Shown one piece after another: positions 52,103-63,168 of a DNA stretch of 64,000 nucleotides. Source of the stretch: Vulcanisaeta distributa JCM 11213 (GTDB taxonomy: Archaea > Thermoproteota > Thermoprotei > Thermoproteales > Thermocladiaceae); assembly GCA_001316125.1 (NCBI GenBank), contig BBCS01000006.1, forward strand, positions 1-64,000, written 5' to 3'. Below the pieces are notes generated by a model. The model was given only the letters and a program-made list of their open reading frames with translations, was not told the DNA's origin and did no database searches. How positions within the stretch are numbered: the stretch's first letter is position 1; each line of letters starts with the position of its first letter. Made by a program: the position numbers and the translations under genes.

Positions 52103-53052
52103 TTAGCCAAAGGCCTTGGCAAGCCTTGCTAGGTAGTCCCAGTACTCATCAATCTCCTTCTCAATCTCCTTAATATCCTCCTCGGTTAGATGTGCAAACC
52201 TACCCTGTCTCTTCAAGTACTCAATTATTGGCTTCCTCTTTGACTTGTCGAAGTGAGCATTGCTTGGTGGGTTGAACCTTATCCTGCCGTGGTCCCACTC
52301 GTATAGTGGGAAGTAGCCTGTCTCTGTGGCGAGCCTCGCAATCTCCACAGTCATCTCCTCTGGGTAGCGCCAGCCTGGTGGGCATGGTGCCAGTACGTGT
52401 ATGAAGGCAGGACCCTCATCAAGGTGGTCAAGGGCTGTCTTTACCTTATTTGCCAGGTCTATTGGTAGGCTATGTTGGCTGTGGCGGCATATGGTATGTG
52501 ATGCCCAATGACAATGCTCATGATGTCTTTCTTCCTCTGAACCTTACCCCCCCTTAACTTACTACCCACTGGTGAAGTCGTTGTCCAGGCGAAGTGCGGT
52601 GTTCCTCCGCTTCTTTGTATTCCTGTGTTCATGTAAGCCTCGTTATCATAAAGCACGTAGAGCACACCATGACCACGCTCAAGCATACCACTAAGGGCCT
52701 GCAAACCAATATCATAAGTACCACCATCACCAGCAATAACCATGACCTTAGCCTTAGTATCCAGTATACCCTTCCTCCTAAGCACCTTAAGCGCTGCCTC
52801 CACACCCGACGCAGCCGCGGCCGAGTTCTCAAAGGCCACGTGCAGGTAGGGAACACTCCACGCCGTGTATGGGTATGAAGTCGTGGTCACCTCTATACAG
52901 CCTGTGGCATTAACCACAATAACGTCCGGCCCAGCGGCCTTAAGTAGCCACCTAACGGCTATTGAAGGTCCACAGCCGGCGCAGGTTAACTGGCCAGGCC
53001 CAAAATATTCATCAACAGGTAAGTCCTTTATTGTCCTGAAGTACACCTTCAT
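52103..53052 (-). CDS. porB: Pyruvate/2-oxoacid:ferredoxin oxidoreductase, beta subunit (second copy)
   Basis: The protein has [23 protein letters not shown], the TPP motif [31 protein letters not shown] and the C-terminal [13 protein letters not shown]. One base is missing near 52475, where the frame returns as NIAYPIDLANK. The corrected length is about 317 residues. A C7 run (52547-52553) adds a Gly (KLRGGK). The sequence is more like pyruvate synthase PorB than the copy at 8.4 kb. Its ATG overlaps the alpha stop (ATGA). Confidence 0.88.
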
Positions 53053-54287
53053 TCCTCACCACCCCCCCTCAGACCCATAAATAATGTCTTCCTTGGATAC
53101 TCACCAGTTTTTGCACATTCACCAAGCATTTTATAAAGGTTGTAGAAATCATCGACAAGCATAGTCCTTTGGGAAATCCCATGAACCACAGATATGACCG
53201 GTTTATCAACACCCTTACTATACAATGCCGAGACTACGTCACTAAATACAGGGCCTCGTACGTATTGCCTGGCGATAACGCTCTATCGACAACGGCTATT
53301 ACCTTGGCATCCTTAATTGCATTCACTACCTCGTCTGTGGGAAACGGCCTAAATAATCTTATCCTTAGAACGCCAGCCCTTAACCCCCCCCTCTCCCTAG
53401 CCCTCCTAGCGGCCTCCTTGGCATTGCCACTTGATGCCCCCCCTCCATAGGTTATTAATACGTAGTCCGCATCATCAAGCATGTATTTCTCGACTATATC
53501 GTAATTAGTGCCGAAGGACTTATTGAATTCTTCATGAACCTCCTTAATGATACTTTTTGAATCCTTAAGCGCCTTAATTGCTTGGTACTTAATTTCGTAG
53601 TACCAATCAGGGCTTGCAATGACACCAATGGTTATTGGATTCCTTGGGTCAAGCCTATGCCTGTTTAAATTCCGTGGTGTGAATTTTCTGACATATTCCT
53701 CATGATAGATCTCCACGGGTTCTGTGGTGTGGCTCATTAGGAATCCATCGTACGCGACCATGACCGGCAGCAGGACTACTGTCCTCAGCAATCCTATAAG
53801 CCATAATAATCGAATCATAAACCTCCTGAGCAGAGGAGGCAATGAGCATAATCCAGCCGGCATCCCTGGCACTCATTATGTCTTGGTAATCGCCATGAAT
53901 GCTTATTGGTGCTGACAATGCCCTACCTGGAACGGCCATAACCACCGGCAACCTAAGTCCGGATGTTATATAGAGTACTTCATGCATGAACTCAAGGCCT
54001 TGGGCTGACGTTGCAGTAAACACCCTAGCGCCAGCCGCTGCCGCGCCCACGACGGCAGATAAGGCACTATGCTCAGACTCAACGGGTATATACTCAGCAT
54101 CTATCTCGCCGTTAGCTACGAACTCAGCAAGCTTCTCTATTATTGTAGTCTGTGGCGTTATTGGGTATGCCGCGATTACGTCAACATCAACGGCCTTAAC
54201 AGCGTATGCTGCTGCGTAGTTAGATGTTAAGCCAAGCCTTTCCTTAACAACCTCCTCCCTAACGCTTAATGCCTTTGCGATTGCCAT
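53049..54287 (-). CDS. porA: Pyruvate/2-oxoacid:ferredoxin oxidoreductase, alpha subunit (second copy)
   Basis: ATG 54287 (MAIAKALSV) is chosen because it overlaps the delta stop. Motifs are [36 protein letters not shown], then [13 protein letters not shown] in a second frame and TYEGPVFSDV in a third. The breaks lie near 53790 and 53254. C7/C8 runs at 53062, 53384 and 53437 keep the frame. The corrected length is about 413 residues. Confidence 0.88.
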
Positions 54288-54607
54288 TATCCGGTCACCT
54301 CTGGGACCATCTTTATCGCCTTGACTGGGCATTCATGGGCACAAATCCCACAGCCCTTGCAGTGGTCGTAATCAATCTCATAAGTTAAGTCGTACTTCTT
54401 ACCCGTCTTCGTGACATAAGGCTTCTTCAACTCAAGTATTGCCGGTTCAGGGCAGTACATCCAGCAAATCCTACACCTAATGCACGCGTCCTGATCAATG
54501 ACAGGCCTCTCAGTCCTCCAGGTACCGGTTAGGTTCTTACGCGCATTACCTGGTTCAACAACCGCGCCACCGATTGGTAAATCCTTCCAGGTTAATTGCT
54601 TCATCAT
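54287..54607 (-). CDS. porD: 2-oxoacid:ferredoxin oxidoreductase, delta subunit (second copy)
   Basis: This 106-residue intact protein has two 4Fe-4S motifs, CIRCRICWMYCP and CKGCGICAHECP, in the usual ferredoxin-like delta fold. The N terminus (WKDLPIGGAVVEPGN) matches PorD. It overlaps the gamma stop by 4 bases and its TAATG touches the alpha start. Confidence 0.92.
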   Translation of the reverse strand: MMKQLTWKDLPIGGAVVEPGNARKNLTGTWRTERPVIDQDACIRCRICWMYCPEPAILELKKPYVTKTGKKYDLTYEIDYDHCKGCGICAHECPVKAIKMVPEVTG

Positions 54608-55167
54608 AGCACGACCACCTCAGCCGCCTTATAAGCTTCTTCTAAAGCATCTACGTTTGACTTACCGAGTCTCTTACCGAAGGTTTCTAAAACCAACTCC
54701 TTAACGGTATCTAGGTCTATTAAGTCGAGAACCTTAAGTAACGCGCCGAGCATCGTTGTGTTGACTATAGGTTTACCTAAATGTTTCGTGGATATTTCAT
54801 ACGCATTCACATAAACGACCTTACCACTGAACTTACCTATGGACTGCCTAACATCGTCGATGCTTAACGCATTAATGACTATATAGCTCTTCGTTATCTG
54901 CGGTATATTGAAGACACTTAGTAGTCTCGTATCAAAGACCACGGAAATATCCGGCCTCTCAATGGGTTCCCTCGCTAATACCGGCTCTCGGGATAACCTA
55001 ACGTAGGCCCTAACAGGCGCACCTCTACGTTCAGCGCCATACTCAGGGAACGAACTTGCAAATAAACCGCGCCTAATCGCTGCCTGGGCAATTATCTGAG
55101 CAGCGGTTACGGCGCCCTGCCCACCCCCCCTACCGAAAAACGTTATTTCAATGGTTGATGCGCTCAT
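54604..55167 (-). CDS. porC: 2-oxoacid:ferredoxin oxidoreductase, gamma subunit (second copy)
   Basis: This 187-residue protein is in one frame. The motif FFGRGGGQGAVTAAQIIA carries an extra Gly from a C7 run (55124-55130), since relatives have GRGGQG. The motif FPEYGAERRGAPV and the C-terminal helix are typical. It is the first gene of the minus-strand operon gamma-delta-alpha-beta. It is directly comparable with the gamma subunit at 6.4 kb, which has the same extra Gly at the same place. Confidence 0.92.
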   Translation of the reverse strand: MSASTIEITFFGRGGGQGAVTAAQIIAQAAIRRGLFASSFPEYGAERRGAPVRAYVRLSREPVLAREPIERPDISVVFDTRLLSVFNIPQITKSYIVINALSIDDVRQSIGKFSGKVVYVNAYEISTKHLGKPIVNTTMLGALLKVLDLIDLDTVKELVLETFGKRLGKSNVDALEEAYKAAEVVVL

Positions 55168-55540
55168 TCTTGGTCAAGGACTCGTTATAGAGCCCTTTTT
55201 ATAAACCCTTTATTCTATATTTCCATAAATAAAGCATTGAGAAACACGTAACATATTAATTTAACTATTAACTTAAGATTAAGGCAATTAAGTAATTGAG
55301 GATTTGCCCCCCTGCATGCACCCACACCATTGGGTCCCAGCGGCCCGGTTTTGCCGGGTCGTTGGGTGGCCCAATGGTGTGAATGCAAGGCAGGTATGGG
55401 CTCTAAGCTCTCATTACCTAATTCCTTTAAATAGATTTTCGTAAAGTAATTCACGCGTATTATCTAACTTAAGGTAAAACTTATGACTTAACTCCGAATG
55501 TTTTTAAAGGTATATATTTGAGGCACGCTGTTGGTATTAA
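55168..55540. other. Intergenic region with strong hairpin
   Basis: This 373-base gap between the second oxidoreductase operon and the NifX-like gene is AT-rich at both ends. It holds a GC-rich inverted repeat (55323-55381) and a C6 run (55307-55312). I find no protein frame with a convincing start. Promoter elements for the operon (left) and for 55541 (right, TATA-like at about 55502-55516) are probable. Confidence 0.5.
55323..55381. ncRNA. Long hairpin, possible small structured RNA
   Basis: CACACCATTGGG (55323-55334) is an exact reverse complement of CCCAATGGTGTG (55370-55381). Inside, CCCA/TGGG and then GCGGCCCGG/CCGGGTCGT (with G.T pairs) extend the stem to about 25 bp, closing on a TTTTG loop. 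A flanking TGCAT (55313-55317) and ATGCA (55383-55387) could extend it further. It fits no family I recognise. It could be a small RNA, a terminator-like element or a MITE-like repeat. Strand is not determined. Confidence 0.45.
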
Positions 55541-55941
55541 TGATCGGAAAGGATGATGTTGTGTGTACCACGATTAATGAGGATTTAACATTTGATTTAT
55601 TTTCTAGGGCTCAGTACTTAGTCCTTATTAAGAATGGGGGTCATAATTCATAAGGAGGTTAATCCAGCTCTAAACTCTGTGAATAAGAGACCAACGGTTG
55701 CTAAGAGGTGTGTCGAGCTTAATGCAACAACGGTATTAGCACCACACGGCTCACTTTGTTATCCCTCATACCTCATACTTAGAAGGCTGGTGTTGATATT
55801 TACGTAGTTAAGCCTAGCAGGAAGTTGGGTAATAACTTAAATGAGAATGAATATAGTAAGGCTAGTGCCTGGGAAGTTGCGTATTCAAGTTTCTTGGCCA
55901 TTAAGGAGAGGATTATGGAGGTGATTTTCCATGAGCAATAA
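55541..55941 (+). CDS. NifX-like (dinitrogenase cofactor-binding superfamily) protein
   Basis: A G5 run at 55636-55640 (expected four) and one missing G near 55784 split it. The corrected frame gives about 133 residues with FSRAQYLVLIKNG, LAPHGSLCYPSYLIL and AGVDIYVV. The fold order is that of the NifX/NafY cofactor-binding superfamily, found in archaea without nitrogenase. Its role here is unknown. The 3' end overlaps the start of the agmatinase-family gene by 11 bases, so the two may be co-translated. Confidence 0.45.
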
Positions 55942-56841
55942 TATTGACTTCTACGTCGTCCCCCCCAATACACATTATTCGGAGTGCCTAAGTGTGGCCG
56001 TGGTATACCAATACTTGGTATACCCATGGAAGATACGGTCAGTTTTAGGCCGGGAACCCGATTCGCGCCCAGTGTTATTAGGACCTGGAGCCAGTACTTC
56101 GAATTTACACCTACCGAGGATCTGGGCATTGACCCACTTGAGAAGGCCTGCGATTTGGGGGATTTATCGTTAATGCAGGGCATGGCTGATAAGAATCTAG
56201 AGAGGATCAACTTAGTAGTTAAGGATGCCATTAATACATGGGGGGGTAGGGTAGTCAATATAGGTGGTGAACACACGTTAAGCCTTGGCGTTGCCAGGGC
56301 TGTTAAGGAGTCTCAGGGTTCATACGGCATTTATATACATGTGGATGCGCACTTGGATTCAAGGGAGGAGTGGCCGCTGGGGCAGTCTTTATCACACGCA
56401 ACATTCGTGAGGCACATAATTAACCAGGTTAGGCCTCAGTCACTTGTTTTCCTTGGGTTTAGGTCGTACGATAAGGATGAAGTTAATTTTGTGAGTGGTC
56501 TCGAGAATTCCACGTTATTATCAACTAGGGATATAAGGTCTATGGATTACCACGAGCTTAGGCTTCTCATTAGAGGTGTGATTGATGGTTATCCTGGGCC
56601 GATACACCTCAGTATTGATGTTGATGTTCTCGATCCCTCAATAATGCCTGGCGTCGGTAACCCGGAGGGTTTTGGGCTTAGCTATGGCGAGTTACTGCAG
56701 ATTATTAAGGCTGTTCTCGATTATGGCGGTTCTAGGGTTAAGGCGGTGGATCTCGTTGAGTACTCGCCGCCTAATGATCCAGGGTTAATGTCGTTACCAA
56801 CGATTATCAAGTTAATATTAGACGTACTTAATTACCTGTGA
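55931..56841 (+). CDS. Ureohydrolase-family enzyme (agmatinase/arginase-like)
   Basis: The metal ligands are present: GGEHTLSLG, VDAHLDSREEW, SLSHATFV, and IDVDVLDPSIMPG near the C terminus. Joining two frames (one base near 55976) gives about 303 residues. The Mn2+ centre hydrolyses a guanidino or related group. In archaea this family is often agmatinase or a polyamine enzyme, but substrate cannot be set. G7 at 56240-56246 adds a Gly (TWGGR). C7 at 55960-55966 may add a Pro. Confidence 0.82.
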
Positions 56842-56845
56842 AAAT

Positions 56846-56855
56846 TATTTAAATA
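56846..56855 (+). promoter_or_regulatory. TATA-like promoter element of the glyS-rpl14 group
   Basis: The box TATTTAAATA is about 25 bases before the glyS ATG at 56878, fitting a leaderless transcript after the ureohydrolase stop at 56841. Confidence 0.5.
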
Positions 56856-56877
56856 CGCCCAGTAATTATCGTGACGA

Positions 56878-58657
56878 ATGGATCTCGAAAAATTCCTAGA
56901 GCTAATGAGCGAGAACGGATTCTTTTACCCGAGCTTTGAAATTTATAGGGGTAAGACTGAGGTTGGTGGTTTCTATGATTATGGACCACTTGGCGTTGAA
57001 TTGAAGAGGAACATCATTGAGAAGTGGCGTAGGGTCTTCATTTACCCATACCAGGACTTCATAGTTGAGATTGAGACGCCAATAATAATGCCGAAGATAG
57101 TCTTTGAGGCCAGCGGGCACCTTGAGCATTTTACCGACGCAATCGTTGAGTGCACTAAGTGCGGTCGTAAGTTCAGGGCTGATCACTTGATAGAGGAGGA
57201 GCTTGGTAAGAGGGGGGGCATTTCAATAAAGACCGAGGGTTTAAGTCTTGAGGAGCTCGACGGGTTGATTAGGAAGTATAGCATTAAATGCCCTGTTTGT
57301 GGTGGCGAGTTAGGTAGTGTTAGGCCCTTTAACCTATTATTTCAAACTACGATAGGGCCTTACAGCGATAACATTGGTTACCTAAGGCCTGAGACTGCCC
57401 AGGGAATGTTCGTGTCATTCCCAAGGTATTCAACCTAATGGGTAGGAAGTTACCACTCGGTATTGCCCAGATCGGTAAGGTCGGCAGGAATGAAATATCA
57501 CCTAGACAGGGCCTAATTAGGCTTAGGGAGTTCACCCAGATGGAGATTGAGTTCTTCTTTGACCCGGAAAATGCTAAGTGTCCATACCTCGATGAGTTGG
57601 ACGTTAAATTGAGGATAATACCTGAGAGAGACGCTGCAGCCGGCGTTAAGGAGCCCAGGGAGTTTAGGCCTAGGGAGGCCGTCGAGAGTGGTGTTGTGCC
57701 TAATGAGTGGATGGCATTCTTCATGGGCTTAGCCACGATATACATGAACGAACTTGGCGTACCACTTGATCACCAGTACTTCCTCGCTAAATTACCTGAG
57801 GAGAGAGCTCATTACTCAGCGGCTAGCTTTGATCAGATGGTTTACAGCGAGAGGTTTGGTTGGGTCGAGGTTAGTGGTCATGCGTATAGGACCGACTACG
57901 ACCTCAGTAGGCATGCTAAGTACAGTGGTTATGACCTAGCGGTTGAGAGGAGGTTAGCCACACCAAAGGAGGTTATTGAGACTAGGGTTTACCCAAACCC
58001 GCAGAGGATTAGGGAGGTCTTTGGTAATGAGATGGCTAAGGTCATGCAGGCCATTGGTAGGGCTGACCCAAGGTGGTTAGCTAATGAATTAGCTAGCAAG
58101 GGTAAGGTCGTCATTGAGGGGTATACCATAACGAGCGATATGGTTTTCATTAAGGAGGAGAGGAGGAAGGTGTATGTTGAGAGGTTTATTCCGCATGATG
58201 TTGAGCCCTCCTTCGGCGTTGATAGGATTGTTTACGTAACCCTGGAACACGCATACACGGAGGTTAATGGGAAGCCGCTGCTTAGGTTGCCGCCTGATAT
58301 TGCGCCAATAAAGGCTGTGGTTTTACCAATAATTAAGAGGCAGGAGTATGTGAGTATTGGCAGGAGGATCTTTAAGGAATTATCGCTGGCTGGGATAAGG
58401 GCTGTTTACGATGATGATGGGACAATAGGCAGTAGGTATGCTAAGTATGATTCCATAGGCGTGCCCTTCGCAATAACAATAGATGATAAAACCCCCCAGT
58501 TGACAATACAGTAACGATTAGGGATAGGGATACTAAGGCCCAGGTTAGGGTTAACATAAGTGAGGTCATCAGGATAATTAATGATGCGGTTTTAAGGAGG
58601 TTATCAATAGCGGAGATTGCTAAGTCAATGGGTCTTCAGTTAATCGTTAGGGAATAG
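56878..58657 (+). CDS. glyS: Glycine--tRNA ligase
   Basis: The N terminus ([24 protein letters not shown]) and [13 protein letters not shown] are GlyRS features. The class II core follows with [22 protein letters not shown] and the anticodon-binding domain. The frame breaks near 57426 (one G restores [12 protein letters not shown]) and at 58492-58497 (C6, expected four, giving [16 protein letters not shown]). The corrected end is 58657, about 592 residues. G7 at 57212-57218 adds a Gly (KRGGIS). Confidence 0.93.
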
Positions 58658-58697
58658 GTGGATAAGTTTAATAAGGCAAGCGTGGTTGGCATTATCA

Positions 58698-59133
58698 ATG
58701 GCGAAGAGAGGTGGTGCGCGTCAAGTAGGCGTTAGTTGGAGGTTCCATAAGACGCCAGGTATATTCATAAACAGCTTAGTCCCTGTAGCGGATAATAGTG
58801 GTGCTAAGCTGGTCAGGGTTATAGGCATTATAGGGCATACCGCGAAGCCTATTCATAGGGAAATACCCGGGGGCCTCTGTTGGCGACATGGTAGTTGTTA
58901 GCGTTGTTGAGGGAAAGCCTGAGGTTAGGAAGCAGATACTTAGGGCCATTGTAATTAGGCAGAGGAGACCGTATAGGAGGCCTGACGGTACCTGGATAGC
59001 CTTTGAGGATAATGCCGTGGTGATTACCGATGAGAACGGCGCACCAAAGGGCAGTGAGATACACGGCCCAGTAGCCATGGAGGCAGCCCTGAGGTGGCCC
59101 GGTATCTCAAACCTGGCAACAATAATAATATGA
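58698..59133 (+). CDS. rpl14: 50S ribosomal protein L14
   Basis: The start [16 protein letters not shown] is followed by [19 protein letters not shown]5 run at 58869-58873 (expected four) splits it, and the C-terminal half has [30 protein letters not shown] and [15 protein letters not shown]. The corrected length is about 145 residues. ATG 58698 is the best start. It lies 40 bases after glyS in the same direction. Confidence 0.92.
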
Positions 59134-59168
59134 TATAAAACTGAAAATTATTAACCAATAACCTCGCG

Positions 59169-59846
59169 CTAGGCCTTCCTCTGTAATACTACCCTGAGCA
59201 CGTTAGCCCTCGCCTCCTCAGAGATAACCTCATAATCATATTGAGTGACGAATCCCCTAATAAATGATAAAAGCGCCTTATTACCAATATCAGAAGCCCC
59301 ACTGGGGGGGCCTATCGCCATCAACTCAATGGTGTTAGGACCCAACTTCTTAACTTCGACATGCCTAACGGCCAATAATCGACTAATCCTCGAGACTGCC
59401 TCAAGAAGATCCTCGAGATTGTCAAATTCCATCCTAATTAATGCACCTACCTGATGCCCGTATTTCTCGTAAATATTCCATAGCTCATTCACGGCTTTAC
59501 CTGCCTCCTCCCTAAATTCAGTTGGTAGCTTCTCATTATTGGAGAAGTTTATTAATACGGATGTTACGTGGGTGCATACCTCCTCAATCAGTTTCATGGG
59601 CATTGGTATCACATCCATTGAGCTAAGGATTTTGTACAATCTCCAGAAGTAAATTAGGTCTGACGGCTCGAAACCATCCTTAATGAGCTCAGTTGTTAGT
59701 CTTAAACCTTCACCAGCCACGTGGAATAACGTCCTCCCCCTAGTCTTAGCCACTCGTGAAAGTTCGGATGCGATGTTCTTAGGGACCATAATGGTGGTTC
59801 TAGAGTACGTTTCCTCACCCTCCTGTCCTTGGCTCTCCTTAGACAT
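59169..59846 (-). CDS. Hypothetical crenarchaeal protein with ribbon-helix-helix-like N terminus
   Basis: This 225-residue intact protein begins with a polar stretch and a ribbon-helix-helix-like segment (TTIMVPKNIASELSRVAKTRG). A helical middle domain follows and then an alpha/beta C terminus (GALIRMEFDNLEDLLEAVSRI). The G7 run at 59304-59310 may add a Pro (IGPPSG). It is probably a DNA-associated regulator, but this is weak. Confidence 0.5.
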   Translation of the reverse strand: MSKESQGQEGEETYSRTTIMVPKNIASELSRVAKTRGRTLFHVAGEGLRLTTELIKDGFEPSDLIYFWRLYKILSSMDVIPMPMKLIEEVCTHVTSVLINFSNNEKLPTEFREEAGKAVNELWNIYEKYGHQVGALIRMEFDNLEDLLEAVSRISRLLAVRHVEVKKLGPNTIELMAIGPPSGASDIGNKALLSFIRGFVTQYDYEVISEEARANVLRVVLQRKA

Positions 59847-59926
59847 AGCACTTCTATTTACATGTATGCATTAGAATACTTATAAGCCTTATTACACGCG
59901 ATTGAGGTAAATAGCGTAGAATAAAA

Positions 59927-61589
59927 TCAAAGAGTTATTGCACCCTCAAGCCTATACCTCTCCCTAGCCAACTTAAACAGTTTCCTCCAGAGGAATACGC
60001 TAAGTAGTATTACGTTTATGGCGAGTATTAAGCTCATAGCCTCAAGACCAACCACGTTGCTACCGCCGTGTAGTAATCCATTAGGCTGTGTATCCATGGA
60101 CCATGTAAACCTGCCCATTAAGGCCCTGAATGTACTCAGCAACCTCAAGCCCTCCCCCCCAGGTCGAACCAACAGTGCTGGCAAGCCCAGTTATTGTAGC
60201 AGGCATGGCACCCGGTATGGCTAACCTCCTGAGCCTCTGCCACGTCCCTAACCTCAGGTTCTCAGCCACATCCCAAAGGCTCCTGGGTATTGTCTTCATA
60301 CCAACATACATGTTATAAATCACATACCAAGCAGTGCTCAAATAAGCCACAAGGAATACTAATAACTCAAGAGATGCGTGAAGCCCAAGTGTGGTGGCTA
60401 CGTATGTCGTGAAGGGTATCGCAATCAATGGTAGGTAAGCCGACACTGGTATTGACGCCAAATCCTCAAGTATTGGTAGTAATATTGCCTCAACCCTCCT
60501 ATGTGTAACCATTAAATAATTAATTGGGATTGCGGTTATTATCGAGGCAACGGTAACTAGGGTAACCCTCAACCAATCAAGTCCAAGGTAATAAAGGTAA
60601 AGCAAGCCATGATCATATAAGTTATTTATTATTGGAACCCATGTTACCTGCCAGGAACTATAGATTAGGTATGCCAAGAGAATGATAATAGCCGCGACCA
60701 CACCCATGCCTATATACTTTTCAGTCCTAGTTATTATGTTTCTAGGCCTAGGTCTCACCAACAATCTATGTCTAACGGCATAGCTCGATGCCCTAACGAA
60801 TATCGGCATTATTGCATCCTCAACAGCCACAACCCTTCTTATGTATCTCATATTTCTGGCAGCCAATGATCTAACTCGGCTTGTGACTATGGGTCTTCTA
60901 ATCCTCGTCCTCGTAACCTCCATGAATGGATCGTAACTATACTTAACGGCCCAATTGACGAACGGCCTAAGCACCCCGAAGAGTACTGCGGTTACCATCA
61001 CGACCAATATGCTTAACCCTACAAATGCAGGTACCCACTCGCTCTTACTCGTCCAAGAGGCTATTAATGCGCCTATGCCGAAGACGGAATACTGCGTAGT
61101 ACCCAGCGTAATCACCTCACTAACTACTATGTAGAATAAGGCATCGGCAAAGCTAACTAAGACGTTACCGGCGACCCTGGGCATTGTGACAGGTATGTAT
61201 AAGTACCTAAACCTACCCCCCCAGAAGCTGAGGTTGAGCATCTCAGCAGCATCCTCAAGTGACTGGGGGGGCGCGGTTTTTATGGCTTCATACTCACCGA
61301 CCCATATATTCCAAACAACGGCCGTAAAAACTAGGAAGTCCACGGCCAACTCCGTACCTACGTAACCACCTATTGACTTAACGAAGAATACCAGGACTAT
61401 TGGGAAGAACGTAATGACAGGGACAGCCTCAAGTGTCTGAGTGATTGATAGGAATATCCTTTCAAAGAGCCCACTCTTGGCTGCGGCATAACCGAGGAAC
61501 CAACCAAGCACTATACCCAGCACTATCGTTAATGCAACCCTACCAAACGTGGCAAGCGTTGCTAAGAACGCTATGAGGCTATGGACCAA
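59927..61589 (-). CDS. Fused ABC transporter permease (two BPD_transp_1 domains)
   Basis: Two copies of the ABC inner-membrane domain are joined in one chain. Each has an EAA-type loop: EDAAEMLNLSFWGG and DVAENLRLGTWQRLRRLAIP. The last part (MGRFTWSMDTQPNGLL) is in a different frame, joined near 60130. The total is about 553 residues. C7/G7 runs at 60154, 61216 and 61265 keep the frame and add Gly or Pro. Such fusions occur in nitrate/sulfonate/taurine-type transporters. The ATPase is encoded upstream on the same strand. Confidence 0.8.
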
Positions 61590-61606
61590 ATGCCCATAGC
61601 CATCGC

Positions 61607-62403
61607 CTAAACCTTAAGGCTTATCGACAGTAAGGAATAAAGCCTATCCAGGTAATCCTGGAACTCTATATCCCTCGTATTCCTAGGCCTTGGCAACTTA
61701 ATCTCAACCTCAGCGATAATACTCGCGGGTCTCCCACCAAGTATTATTACCTTATCACTTAATTCCACGACCTCCTCAAGGTTATGGCTGACCATTATGA
61801 TGGCCTTTACTGTGGACTCCTCATTAAAAACCATGTTATATATCTCGGCCCTAAGGCCCTCGGCAGTTATTGCGTCTAGGTTTGCGAAGGGCTCGTCCAT
61901 CAGCAAAACCACTGGCTGCGCAGCTAGCGCCCTCGCAATCGCCACCCTCTGCTTCATACCACCACTCAACTCCCTTGGGTAATAATCCTCAAAACCACCG
62001 AGACCCACCAGCTCGAGGTACTTCCGAGCAATTTCCCTCCTAACCTCCTTACTAAGATCCTTCCTATGAAGTAGCGCCAGTTCCACATTCTCGAGTGCCG
62101 TAAGCCAGGGGGGGTAGAGGGCAAAGTCCTGAAATATCATGGCAAGCTTAGGCGTTGGTCCCTTAACTTCCTCGCCCATAAGAAGCACCTTACCGCTATC
62201 TGGCCTCCTTAAGCCGGCTATTATCCTAAGTAATGTCGTCTTTCCAGTGCCTGTCGGTGCAACTATGGATACAAATTCGTGAGAATGAACCTTAAAATTT
62301 ATGTTCTTGAGGACTGGTATGGGACCCTTCTCAGTCTTGTAGCTATAACCAACATCGATAACCTCAAGGATTGGTTCCTTTACCGTTGCAATTGTCCCAC
62401 CAT
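61607..62403 (-). CDS. ABC transporter ATPase (nitrate/sulfonate/taurine type)
   Basis: The protein has Walker A APTGTGKTTLL near residue 50, the Q loop IFQDFALYPPW, the signature LSGGMKQRVAIARAL, Walker B VVLLMDEPF and the H loop VSHN. One G restored near 62395 moves the start to ATG 62403 (MVG, then TIATVKEPILEV). The corrected length is about 265 residues. G7 at 62108-62114 adds a Pro (YPPW). It pairs with the fused permease downstream. The substrate is not known. Confidence 0.88.
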
Positions 62404-62474
62404 GATGGCGATTGAAAAATTCATTTAAAAATCTTATTCCGCTGAAATATTCCTAACGATAATTCAATACGTAA

Positions 62475-63168
62475 TTATATGGAATTCTCAATACTTATAT
62501 TTTCAACATTAAACTCTCTATAAGACTCCCTGAAATACGTTCTAGGCATGTCACCCAGGTCAGTCCGACCAAGCAACTTAACCTCTATTAACCGTATTAA
62601 GTGCGCCAGCCTAAACTTCCCAAATATTAACGTCTCATTAGCCACATCAACAATACGCCTCAGTTCCTCTGTGGGCACTATTAACCTACCATTAATTACT
62701 ATGGGAACCTCAAAGCGATCCTCACCTTGAACCTCAACCACAACCCCCATCGTGCGTCACGGAGTAAATACCACTATGCTTAAACCCAGCCTCCCTCGCG
62801 ATCCTTAATATCCTTAATGCACCATTTAGGTCCCTGGCCACAAAGTGCATTATCGGTGCCCTAACAAGTAACCACACATCACCATCACCAACCTCATTAA
62901 TGACGTTGATTATCTCACTGTAGGTAACAGGTCTATGCCACTTAGCAACGAATTTAAAAAGCCCTGAACCCTTTGAGTAGCTAAGTCGTGGAGCCTTGGC
63001 TAAGGCGATACGGCCGCTGCAACTACTCGTTGTGTAGTAATCATTCAACGACTTATTAAAGGTTAGCAGGAAGTCATAAATGTCAAAGTCAACCCTATGC
63101 TGATTACCCTCCTCAATCAGTCTCTTAACGAAGATTGACTTACGTGCATCGAAGTTCGTCCTTACCAT
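62475..63168 (-). CDS. taw3: tRNA wybutosine-synthesis protein TYW3
   Basis: The first frame has SIFVKRLIEEG, the TSSCSGRIAL motif, AKWHRPV and GFKHSGI, which are TYW3 signatures. The C terminus VEVQGEDRFEVPIVINGR and LVPTEELRRIVDVANE is in the next frame, joined when C5 at 62744-62748 is four. The total is about 230 residues. TYW3 is a methyltransferase of the wybutosine pathway that modifies G37 of tRNA-Phe, suited to a genome with PheST in the same window. Confidence 0.88.
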
